This document shows, piece by piece, positions 19,273 to 27,847 of a DNA stretch of 64,000 bases. Location: positions 1-64,000 of the forward strand of contig NZ_JAVFJJ010000015.1 in NCBI RefSeq assembly GCF_030908245.1, written 5' to 3'. The stretch is from Sinomonas sp. ASV322 (GTDB lineage Bacteria > Actinomycetota > Actinomycetes > Actinomycetales > Micrococcaceae). The position numbers were made by a program, and so were the translations under genes. Each line of letters starts with the position of its first letter. Position 1 is the first letter of the stretch. The notes beneath the pieces are model-generated. The model saw only the letters and a program-made list of their open reading frames with translations, made no database searches and was not told where the DNA came from.

Positions 19273-20093
19273 TGACGTATGACTGCGGTCAGCTCTCGAT
19301 GAGTTTCGTGGGGTTCGCCGCCAGCACGATGAGTGTCTTGTGTGAGCGGGGCCTCTCCACCTGGACCGGGTGTCGCGTGGTGAAGTCTCACCCATTGTGT
19401 GAAAGGTCGCCGATCCCTCCGTCCAGGGCGTCGTGGGTGCAGCCGCCAGAACGCGCCTGGGGCTGGTTCCACATGGAAGCTTGACGTGCGACCCAGCGAT
19501 TTTGGGCCCAAGTTGAAGGAGTCAGGGCCTGCGCGTACGTCGTGGTCGCGACCTGCTCTACTCGGGCGCAGTGAGGGCCACCAGAGAGATAGCCAATGAT
19601 CCGCCGGCCCGTATGTACCGACCCAATCCGGCCCAATGGTGCGCGGGTGGGTGCGGATTCCACACCGTAGCCGCGAAATTGGGGAGGGCGTCGGACTGCG
19701 GAGCCCGGGCCGTTCACTGAGGCCTGATGCTGACCGAGCAGGATCGGTTCGGCGGACGCGCGCAACGGAGCGGCGTGGGTGGTTGGGCGGGCATTGCGCT
19801 GACTCTAAGAGCGATTGATGTGGCCAGATCGGACTTGGTCTGTTGATCACGAGTGCCAGCCGGAGATCTGTGCATCAGGGCTAGGTGGATTCTGGAGCTG
19901 ATGGGCTCATCGTGCCATCGGACGCGGGCACTTGAGTCAGGAGGCTGAATCGGCAGCGACTTGCGGTGTCAAGGGCGGTTCCAGGGGAGGCTTCAGGGCG
20001 ATGGCGGGATGCTTGTCGTCTCGCTTGGGTTGCGAGCTGGCGGCGAATTGGGCGGTTCGAGCTCGGGTGTCGGCTGCGTTTGCGGCGGGATCG

Positions 20094-20560
20094 AGGGTAA
20101 GGCAACGCTGGCCGGGATCACCGTTCCGCAATGCTGGCCCGGACCGTAGAGTGGCAAGGTTCAGCCGGGATGGGGGTAGGCGACGGCCGGTCGGGGATGG
20201 TGTGCGGGAGCGTCGGGCGGGGAAGAAGTAGGGGAACGTTGGCTGGGACGGAGCACAGGGCGTTGGGTGGTGATGGGTTACGGCGACATCGGGCGGGGCC
20301 GCAGTACGGGAGCGTTGGGCTGGGACGGAGCACTGGGCGTTGGGCGGTGATGCGTTACGGCGACATCGGGCGGAGCCGGAGTACGGGAATGTTGGGTGTT
20401 GATAGGGTACGGCGACGTTGGGTGATGACGCAGTACGGGAACGATGACCGGGACGCGATATGGCAAAGCCTTCCGCGGCTGCTTTCCGGAACGCTGGCTG
20501 GAGCTGCGGTAGGGCAATGACCGGAGGGGCGTCCGGCGGGTGGATGGGTGGTCGGGGACT
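20094..20560. repeat. Degenerate ~26-bp tandem repeat array
   Basis: About 16 imperfect units of 23-28 bases, G-rich on the plus strand, sharing a core like GTACGGGAACGTTGGGC. Inside it a higher-order unit of 77 bases (20241-20317) is repeated directly (20318-20394) with about 7 mismatches, so part of the array grew by segmental duplication. No coding potential and no unique spacers, hence not a CRISPR array. Confidence 0.75.
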
Positions 20561-21254
20561 GGCCCGGTGCGGACGGAGGTGTTGGGAGATCTGGTCCGCG
20601 CTGAAGATTCTCCCTTGGCGAATCGACGGGTACCGATTCCTTGGCGGTTTCGATCGATGGATTGTGGTCGATTCCCCGCGGATTACGAAGAGACGCGTTC
20701 CGGAAAGGGTAGTAGCGAACGGTAGGCGCCGGTGGGTTTGTGCATGGCGGTAAGTGCCGACGTGTCAGCACTCGAGGATGAGGCCGGGCTCGCGGCGTCG
20801 AGTTCGGTGCCGGACCCACGGTGTGATACCGGGCTGCTGATCGATCATGGGGTAGCTGGCCATATCCAACGCTCGCACGCCGTTTTGTGCATCTGTCGCC
20901 TGACTACATCCTGTCACTGGTGTCTGGTCACGCCTTGGCTTGCTTTGGAGAGCGCCTCGCGTGGCTGCCCTAGCGGCAGTGGATGCTCGGCGGACCCGAC
21001 ATGCGTCGTCGGTTCCGGTCATCCATGGTCGCGGAACCTGACTCGGCGAGCGGCTTCTGCTGCCGGCTGTTCGTGTGGTTCCGAGTGGGATGGTGCCTGG
21101 CGTGGGCGGACCCGTAGCGAGTCCTCGCCGCCAGCAGGCGGTCCCATCGCGAGCTGGTTCGCGCGTGGGCGCGGGCATGGAGTTTGAAGAGCCTCCGTAT
21201 CGGCTGGTGCGGAGGTGTACACCGACGTTTCCCATCGCAGAGCGGAGCTGTCCA

Positions 21255-21270
21255 TGTTTCACGTGAAACA
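21255..21270. promoter_or_regulatory. parS site 2 (perfect)
   Basis: TGTTTCACGTGAAACA, a perfect match. Symmetry extends to 22 bases (CCA...TGG, 21252-21273). Confidence 0.95.
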
Positions 21271-21377
21271 TGGATGGTCGCCGGATTCAGGGAATTCAAT
21301 CACGACGACCAATCCTTCTGCGCGCGCATCTGGGTGGTCGTGCATCGCTCGGGTGCCACTAGACACCCGAACCGTCG

Positions 21378-21789
21378 TGTGGATTTCACTGTGGATAACC
21401 TCATGCACCCGATTTTCGGATAGTGACAGGGACTGTGGATAACCGATGCGAAGGTGCTCAAGGCTGGATGGTTTGACGCGTCCGATGAATAGTGAGTTCC
21501 GTGTGATCAGAGCCCCGCGTGCAATTCGACAGGAGGCACGACGGTCCAGGGGCGACGCCGAGGTTGGGTTGCGGCGCTATCTAGACCTTGGAAATGCGCG
21601 TTTCCCGAAGGTTGAGGGGTGCTGTGCGTCGCCGCGCGCGGATTCTCCCATCCGTGACGTGGACTCGGCGGCCTGCGGCCGGGGACGTTAGCGCAGACGT
21701 CCTGATTGGGCAGCGCATTCCGGGCCCCCACTATCCACATGACGCGTTGCCCATCTGTGGATAACTGCTGTGGATACGCTTGTGGACAA
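21378..21789. promoter_or_regulatory. DnaA-box cluster
   Basis: Seven DnaA-box-like 9-mers in 412 bases, in two groups. Group 1: TGTGGATTT 21378-21386 (near match), TGTGGATAA 21390-21398 and TGTGGATAA 21434-21442 (both perfect, the complement of TTATCCACA). Group 2: CTATCCACA 21731-21739 (one mismatch, opposite orientation), TGTGGATAA 21756-21764 (perfect), TGTGGATAC 21769-21777 (one mismatch), TGTGGACAA 21781-21789 (perfect complement of TTGTCCACA). The density of perfect boxes is higher than in either region flanking dnaA. No clear AT-rich unwinding element is adjacent. Confidence 0.8.
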
Positions 21790-22911
21790 CTGTCAAAACT
21801 CCGAGTGACGACAAGGCACTTCGAGTACGGTTCTCACGGTACCTAAGAGCGACTGGTCCACCCGGGGGGCTTGGTCATCGTTCGGGTGCTGCGCCGAGGC
21901 GCGTGGGTTGGGCCGGGCAGATGTGCGCCTTCGCTGGTCCAAGGTACTGCACGGTTCGTTTGGCCGTCGACCAGTCCGTGCTCCGGACGACAGGTCACGC
22001 GACTCGCGTTGGCTCATTGCGCGGCCCCGGACGAGCCCGGAGTCCGGCGTGAAGGGAGGTGAACCGGCGTAGCGCTTCGGCCATTGCCTGTGGGCGTAGC
22101 TCCCAGCTGCTGTGGCGTCCACTTGGGGCAAAGCGCCGACATCTCGATGGGCACGTGCCTCCTGGCTACCCGGCGCGGCGGATCGCCCGACTCGGCCCGG
22201 GCAGGTGGGTCTTCAGAGGTAAGTAGGCGTGACACTGGCCTCCGTCCGCGGGTGCCCGGAGAGCGAGTGGATTTTGGCCACGGCGCCCACCATCGCACCG
22301 TGGACCGCGTCCTGTGTTCAGCGTGCCATCGCTGGACTCGCCGTTGTGTCCGTTGAGGGTCGACCGGGGCCATGTGGTCGGTGCTGCGAGGGATACCGCG
22401 TTCACCTGCCATGCCTACGGGCCGTCTGGGGCTCAACTCATTCCACGGCGCAGCGTCCTGGTGCGGGACGATGCTCAGTTCGTAGGGTGCCCGCGGTGCG
22501 AGGTGACGCCCCGCCGCTCGTCTGACCGCAGATGAGCCGCGCTGCCGGAGAGCCGCCGATAGTGGCTCTGCTTCCTCACGCGATTCTCTGCGTTACGAGT
22601 AGTTCGGCGGTTCGGTGTGCCGAGTTGGTGGGGGATTCCCCGGGATGACTCTGCTGCCAATCAGTCAGGATGAGTCGGACGTCTAAGCGTCGTCCGGCAC
22701 AGCTGTTCAATCAGATCCCCATGCCTCTTGGGTTCTCTTGCCGTGCCTACCGGTGTGGGGCGTCACGCGTCCGTTCCATCGGAGCGAACTCGCGCCGCCG
22801 CTTCTGACCGAACCTGGATCAATACGCTGTCCATTCGGAATTAAGTGGCGGGAGGTCCGACAGTTCCTATGGTCTTCGGGCCCTATCGATCAGCTGGTTC
22901 GGGTCAGGCTA

Positions 22912-22927
22912 GGTTTCACGTGAAACA
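22912..22927. promoter_or_regulatory. parS site 3 (one mismatch)
   Basis: GGTTTCACGTGAAACA. The inner 14 bases are a perfect palindrome; only the outermost base differs from consensus. Confidence 0.9.
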
Positions 22928-23825
22928 TCGTTGGGCCGGTCCCACGGGATGGCTTCGTCCGCTAGGGCGCTGTCGGTTGGTGGGTGGGTCACGTTCGACG
23001 ATCGTTGGGCCGCCGGCGGGACGAAGTGTCGGTGCTCGACCGAATCATTAGCGTAGACGCGGTGGGTCATTGGGCGCGTCTGGCATTCTGCTGGCAACCA
23101 CAGTTTGACCGCGAGGCAGTGAGAATCACCCAGCCCAGGAACGGAACCAGGGTCAGATAAGGGCCTGAGCGGCTCCGCGGCTCCCAGCGACTCGCCCATG
23201 TCCATAGGTGTCCTCACATGAGGCATTCTGTGCGCTGCGGTACCGGGTAGTTGGAGTGCCAGCCATTTTGATCGTCCCAGACTCATGGATCCAACGTGTA
23301 TCAGCTCGGGCCGGGCGCTGGCCCTGCATTCTGCAGATGACCGTTGGTTGTGTCGACGAGCTCGCTGCGCTGCCCCCGTGTGATCGAAGGGCTGCCGGGG
23401 CCTGCGGACTGGGGTTCGGGCGGCGACGCGGACGGGAATGAACCACGGCCTTCGCGACCCTGGCTCGAAAGGCCCGCCCCCGCCATGTGAGTCGTTAGCT
23501 GCGGGGAGCATTTGCACAGATGTCGACGGAAGGGGCAGCTTCGACGGTGGCGGTTTCGACAATGAGCGTCAAAGTTGCCCGATGGCCCCCGGCGGGCAAC
23601 GGAGGTGGTCCGAGCTATTCCGCGTGATGGAGGGTAGCGAGGAGCCGGACCTTGCGACCGGCGGAAGTTCCGCTGGGGGAAGAGCTGAGTCGTGCCCACC
23701 AGCGGTTAGCGAGCCGTCGGGACCAGGGCGGCACGGCGCGCGGCTGGCACCTGGATGCGCACGCCGCGGGCTAATGACGTCTAGCTTCGCCAAAAAGGTA
23801 GACCTCTGCAGATCACTTCTCGAAA

Positions 23826-24205
23826 GCTGAGCGATGGGGTAAATGCTGGTCGACGTGCCGCACACCGGGCGGCGTGGCGGAAGCTGGTCGATGTGCCGGG
23901 TCCTGAGTGGCGTGGCGGATGCCGATCGGAGTGGCGGACGCTGAGCGATAGGGCGGACGCCGGCCAATGCGTCCGACCCCTGAGTAGCGAGGCGGAAGCC
24001 GGCTGATGTACCGCGCGCCGAGTGGTGTGGCGGAGGCTGGCTGATGTGCCGGGTCCTGAGTGGCGTGGCGGATGCCGATCGGAGTGGCGGACGCCGAGCG
24101 ATGTGCTGCGCGATCAGCGTGACGGACGCTGAGCAATTGGGCAGACGTCGGCCAATGTGTCCGACCCCGAATAGCGAGACGGACGCCGATCGGCGTGGCG
24201 GACGT
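23826..24205. repeat. Degenerate ~19-bp tandem repeat array
   Basis: About 20 units of 15-22 bases with a core like GCCGATCGGAGTGGCGGAC. A 52-base segment is present twice without a mismatch (23890-23941 and 24043-24094), so the array has expanded by duplication. Translation in any frame gives only repetitive Arg/Pro/Ser peptides. The iteron-like period is near two helical turns. Confidence 0.75.
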
Positions 24206-24582
24206 CGGTCCACACAGCGCCGGGTTCCCCGCCTCCCATATCGGCGACGGTGGCGAAGGATGTGGATTCAGAAGTAGCGACGCCTCGTCGTCCATTGGAC
24301 GCGTCTCTCAGTGCCTCTGGGGGTGCTGGCGTGATCATCGTTGGCCCGACCATCGGTGACTCCTCGCTGAGGGGCGCGTGACGGCTTTTCAGGCGCATTG
24401 TGAGGATCATGATCTCGGCGGAGCAGTCCTCATCTTGGCAAAGCGTTCTGGACACACCAGCTGCGATGACGTTCTCCCGCGTCGTTGTGCACTCAGTCAC
24501 CTCATGGCAAGCCATGGAAACAGAGGGATCCAATTGATCCCGAGCTTCGGGTCGCGCTTCGCACGAGCACGAGCCGCCTCAT

Positions 24583-24598
24583 CGTTTCACGTGAAACA
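24583..24598. promoter_or_regulatory. parS site 4 (one mismatch)
   Basis: CGTTTCACGTGAAACA; only the first base differs from consensus. It begins 2 bases beyond the trxA terminator stem, so its sequence also supplies the T-rich tail of that terminator on the minus strand. Confidence 0.9.
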
Positions 24599-24600
24599 AA

Positions 24601-24628
24601 GGGGGCGCAGCCACCAGGCTGCGCCCCC
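24601..24628 (-). terminator. Terminator of trxA
   Basis: GGGGGCGCAG (24601-24610) pairs perfectly with CTGCGCCCCC (24619-24628), with an 8-base loop. On the minus strand the stem is followed by TTTGTTT, which belongs partly to parS site 4. Confidence 0.8.
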
Positions 24629-24652
24629 TCAGATTCCGTCGAAACGGATGAG

Positions 24653-24982
24653 CTACTTGGAAAGGATCTCCGACCATTCCTTCTCGAAGTACTGCTTGGG
24701 ACGGGCCCCGATCACGGTTCCGGTCACCTTGCCCCCCTCGAAGAGGTAGACGGCGGGAATCGATGTGATTCCGTACTCAGCGGCAATGTTCGGGTTGTCG
24801 TCGACATTCACCTTCACAACGTCGACCTGATCCGAGTATTCGACCGAGATGTCGTCGAGGATTGGACCCACCTTGCGGCACGGCCCGCACCATTCAGCCC
24901 AGAAGTCGACGATAACGGGCTTCTCCGAAAGAAGAACCTCATCGGTGAACTGGGCGTCGGTGACGTCTCTGGCGTTGCTCAT
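24653..24982 (-). CDS. trxA: Thioredoxin
   Basis: 109 residues. Small dithiol oxidoreductase of the cytoplasm, reduced by TrxB. The active site WAEWCGPCRK is at about 28-37; the cis-Pro loop is ITSIPAVYLF. ATG start at 24982 with GGAAGG upstream. It follows trxB after 27 bases, so the pair is an operon ending in the terminator at 24601-24628. Confidence 0.96.
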   Translation of the reverse strand: MSNARDVTDAQFTDEVLLSEKPVIVDFWAEWCGPCRKVGPILDDISVEYSDQVDVVKVNVDDNPNIAAEYGITSIPAVYLFEGGKVTGTVIGARPKQYFEKEWSEILSK

Positions 24983-25009
24983 GTCTGCCTTCCGATCTGT
25001 GGGGGTGAA

Positions 25010-25990
25010 TTAGGCTTGCTGAGTGGCGAGGGTTCGCGCCTCGAGGTCTGCAAGGTAGTGCTCAACGTCGAGGGCGGCAACGCAACCGGATCCGGCTGCG
25101 GTAATCGCTTGGCGGTACGTGGGGTCGACGACGTCGCCCGCGGCAAACACGCCGGCGACACTCGTGCGGGACGAGCGGCCATCCACGGCGATCGTGCCGA
25201 CGGCGGTCAACTCGAGCACGTCCTTGACAAGGTCAGTGCGCGGATCGTTCCCGATGGCGACGAAGATGCCGGTCACCGCGAGCACGGACTCCGATCCGTC
25301 CTCGATGTTGCGAAGCGCCAGGCCGGTGACCTTGTCGCCGCCGATGACATCGACGACTTCGCTGTTCCACGCGAACGAGATCTTCTCGTGCGCGAGCGCG
25401 CGGTCAGCCATGATCTTCGACGCGCGAAGAGAGTCGCGGCGGTGGACCACCGTAACGGTGCGCGCGAACTTGGTCAGGAATAGTGCTTCCTCCATGGCGG
25501 AGTCGCCGCCGCCGACGACAGCGATGTTCTGGTCCTTGAAGAAGAAACCGTCACAGGTCGCGCACCAGCTCACGCCGTGGCCCGAGAGACGCTTCTCGTT
25601 GGGCAGCCCCAGCTCGCGGTAGGCCGAGCCGGTCGCGATGATGACCGAGCGAGCAAGGTGCTCCTCGCCGTTCGCAAGGACCACCCGCTTGACCTCGCCC
25701 TCGAGGTCGACTGTCTCGACGTCCTCGAACTCGATCTGGGCGCCAAACTTGGCCGCCTGCTGCTCGAGCTTGTCCATGAGCTCGGGACCCTGCACGCCGT
25801 CCGGGAAGCCGGGGAAGTTTTCGACCTCGGTCGTGTTCATCAGTTCGCCGCCGGCGGTCACGGAACCAGCGAAAATCAACGGCTTGAGGTTGGCTCGCGC
25901 GGTATAGATCGCTGCGGTGTACCCGGCGGGACCGGAGCCCACGACGATAACGTCGCGGATGTCGGTGGCGTTGCTGTCGGCAGTGCTCAC
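25010..25990 (-). CDS. trxB: Thioredoxin reductase (NADPH)
   Basis: 326 residues from the GTG at 25990 ([20 protein letters not shown]). The frame is open 17 codons further upstream, but those residues are basic and not conserved. FAD-binding motif [10 protein letters not shown] near residue 19, redox pair CATCDG, NADPH motif [10 protein letters not shown], and the C-terminal FAD motif [15 protein letters not shown] reduces the enzyme disulfide, which then reduces TrxA encoded next to it. Confidence 0.96.
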   Translation of the reverse strand: MSTADSNATDIRDVIVVGSGPAGYTAAIYTARANLKPLIFAGSVTAGGELMNTTEVENFPGFPDGVQGPELMDKLEQQAAKFGAQIEFEDVETVDLEGEVKRVVLANGEEHLARSVIIATGSAYRELGLPNEKRLSGHGVSWCATCDGFFFKDQNIAVVGGGDSAMEEALFLTKFARTVTVVHRRDSLRASKIMADRALAHEKISFAWNSEVVDVIGGDKVTGLALRNIEDGSESVLAVTGIFVAIGNDPRTDLVKDVLELTAVGTIAVDGRSSRTSVAGVFAAGDVVDPTYRQAITAAGSGCVAALDVEHYLADLEARTLATQQA

Positions 25991-26126
25991 TGGCGGATGA
26001 CCTCTTCTTCTGACGTGCGGGACTCGGCGTCCACAGCTCACAACGTGTCGACGAGCGCTGGTATTCCGCCGCTCTGTCGCCCTTCAAGGGTACCGAAGGC
26101 GTTCGTGGCCCGAGAGGATGTGAAGA

Positions 26127-26162
26127 AAAGCCGCCCCCGGAACCACATCCGGGGGCGGCTTT
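26127..26162. terminator. Terminator after the pseudokinase-like gene
   Basis: AAAGCCGCCCCCGGA (26127-26141) pairs perfectly with TCCGGGGGCGGCTTT (26148-26162) around a 6-base loop. A and T runs flank the stem, so it can work in both directions. It separates the murJ block from trxB. Confidence 0.85.
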
Positions 26163-26196
26163 CGACGAAAAGGGGGCTGCGCCGTCGTCGTCCGGT

Positions 26197-27735
26197 CTAT
26201 TGGATCTTGATCTCGGCAAGCCGCAGACCATACGGATACTGCGTCTTCGGAGCGGACAGCCTCGGCAGCGCCTTGATCTGAATGATCACGTATTGCGCCT
26301 TGACGGCGTTGGGCAGCGGAAGGACGAGCTTTTCGCTGTTGAAGGAGCTTGTCCCGGCAAGCGTCGCGCCGGTGAGATCGGGCTGTGCGTTGGTGTAGAC
26401 ACTGACGCTGCCGCCCGTTCCGCCGAGCTGGTCGAGCTCGACCTGCTTGATGTCGGAGACTTCCTTGAGCTTCACGGAGAGGGAGACGCTCTTGACGAGT
26501 CCGCCCCAATCCTCGGAGCCGAACTCCATGTCCGACCAGTATGTTGCCGGATTGCCGTCGAACGTCAGCGGGAGCTTCGAGTCGAACTGCGCTGCGAAGC
26601 TCAGCTCGCCCGGATTGAGCCGGGTCACCGAGTCGATGACGGGAACAACCGGCGCGGCGGGCTGGCTCTGCCCAGGGCTCGAGGACTGGCCGGCCCCGCC
26701 GGTCGTGGCCCCCTTGGTCCCGCCCGCCTGTGGTTGGAAGAGTCCGCCGAGGGTCGTGAACGCGAAGATGAGCGCCGCGATGAGGATGACCGCGAGGATA
26801 CCGCCGACGAGCCACGGAACCGACTTCGGTCGGGTCGACTCGTCGTCCTCTTCGAGCTCGTCGTCCCGGTCGAAGACTCGTTCCGATGTGTTGCTCCAGG
26901 CCGCCTGCCGTGCGGCATTCGGGAACGTCGTTCCGCGGCCCTGACCCGACGGGGACGCCGCAGAGGCAGGCTTCTGGGCCGGCGGCTGAGGTGTGTAGCG
27001 CGGGGCTTCCGTCGGAGGCGGCGCGGCCGGTGCGGCCGGCGTGGCCTGCGTGGGCGCCGGAGAGGTGTTCTGAGACGAAGGCTCACCGGTCGCGGGCTCG
27101 TACCACGGGGTCACCTTGGGCTGAGAGGCCGCCGGGCCCTCGCTTCCGGCGTCGAGGCCATTCGCCGAACGGGGAGGCGCCGCCGGAGGGGGCGGAGCGG
27201 CAGCAGGCGGAACCGGGGGCGCGGCCCACTGCTGGCGCGGTGCCTGCGACCCGTTCGCCTGCGGAATCTGGCCTGTCGGCCCGCCCTCTTCCCCCTCCGG
27301 GTACTGGATGTAGTCATGCTGGCCGTGGTCGTACAGCCCGTTGTAGGTCTCGGGTTCGCGCGAGCGGGATTCGCCGAAGATCTCGCTGCCGAGGGTGTCC
27401 GTGAAGAACGGCTCCACATATGGAGCCTCCTGGGCGACGATGAGGTCGAGGAGATCGGCGGCCTCGGCGTGGTTCGTGATGAGATACGTTGCGCCGTGGC
27501 TGACCCCGAGATCGAGCACCTGGATGCCGACGTTGCGTTCGCCAACTGCGACTTCGCGCGCGCTCTGGGCGAGTTGTTCGGCGTTGTCCGGCGCTGAAAC
27601 CAGGATGCTCACGGGACGGTTGAGGATCTGGTCCACTCCGTCGAGCACCAGGTCCCCGTCGTGCGACGTGACGATCGAGGACGTGACTTTATACCGTCCG
27701 CCCAACACTGTGCCGACGTCGATGGACTGGGACAC
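26197..27735 (-). CDS. MurJ-linked pseudokinase-like membrane protein with extracellular discoidin-like domain
   Basis: 512 residues. Residues 1-100 resemble the N-lobe of a Ser/Thr kinase (VLGGRYKVTS..., ...LNRPVSILVS), but the invariant VAIK lysine is absent (ILV) and no catalytic HRD or DFG motifs follow, so it cannot be an active kinase. A Pro/Ala-rich linker spans about 140-300. One membrane helix (PWLVGGILAVILIAALIFAF) is at about 308-328. The outside part (about 370-512) looks like a galactose-binding/discoidin fold (YWSDMEFGSEDWGGL, final strand RLAEIKIQ). In M. tuberculosis MurJ (Rv3910) these three parts are fused behind the flippase; here they form a separate gene just downstream of murJ. 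It may bind the FhaA-type regulator and wall components; that is inference. Confidence 0.75.
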   Translation of the reverse strand: MSQSIDVGTVLGGRYKVTSSIVTSHDGDLVLDGVDQILNRPVSILVSAPDNAEQLAQSAREVAVGERNVGIQVLDLGVSHGATYLITNHAEAADLLDLIVAQEAPYVEPFFTDTLGSEIFGESRSREPETYNGLYDHGQHDYIQYPEGEEGGPTGQIPQANGSQAPRQQWAAPPVPPAAAPPPPAAPPRSANGLDAGSEGPAASQPKVTPWYEPATGEPSSQNTSPAPTQATPAAPAAPPPTEAPRYTPQPPAQKPASAASPSGQGRGTTFPNAARQAAWSNTSERVFDRDDELEEDDESTRPKSVPWLVGGILAVILIAALIFAFTTLGGLFQPQAGGTKGATTGGAGQSSSPGQSQPAAPVVPVIDSVTRLNPGELSFAAQFDSKLPLTFDGNPATYWSDMEFGSEDWGGLVKSVSLSVKLKEVSDIKQVELDQLGGTGGSVSVYTNAQPDLTGATLAGTSSFNSEKLVLPLPNAVKAQYVIIQIKALPRLSAPKTQYPYGLRLAEIKIQ

Positions 27736-27847
27736 GGGTACCTCCCTGGATAAAAGTCTGCCCCGGCCAGCCCGGACGTGCCGGGCCTATGTGCTAAGTC
27801 TTGATCCTAGCGGACAGGGGCCGGACGACTCTTTTTGACGGAGCGGA

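Larger units (their letters stand above)
18862..24652. other. Gene-free parS/DnaA-box/repeat island
   Basis: 5.8 kb between the parB and trxA stops with no credible gene. Open frames of 60-217 codons occur on both strands, but none has a recognisable domain, a conserved start context or normal codon-position composition, and those at 23.6-24.3 kb simply translate repeats (recurring RSASATP-type strings). Instead the DNA holds four parS-type palindromes, seven DnaA-box-like 9-mers, a roughly 26-bp and a roughly 19-bp degenerate repeat array, and a marked G excess on the plus strand (30 G versus 6 C in 20221-20280). I interpret it as a centromere and DnaA-binding locus rather than decayed genes. 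The stretches at 18.9-19.25, 19.3-20.1, 20.6-21.2, 21.8-22.9 and 22.95-23.8 kb show nothing further that I can name. Confidence 0.75.

Noticed and set aside
21378-21789. Declaring the 21.4-kb DnaA cluster to be the main oriC
   Set aside because: No AT-rich unwinding element beside it and gene-strand polarity switches at dnaA/rpmH; kept as a DnaA-binding locus instead.
20094-24205. CRISPR array
   Set aside because: Repeats are contiguous and degenerate, without unique spacers of fixed size, and no cas gene is near.
22909-24295. Three minus-strand frames of 160-217 codons inside the parB-trxA island
   Set aside because: Peptides are Pro/Arg/Ser-rich; two of them are translations of the 19-bp repeats; no homologous domain or start context.
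18862-24652. Island as decayed genes (pseudogene graveyard) or prophage remnant
   Set aside because: No recognisable fragments of known proteins, no integrase or attachment repeat, and the content is organised around parS and DnaA sites.
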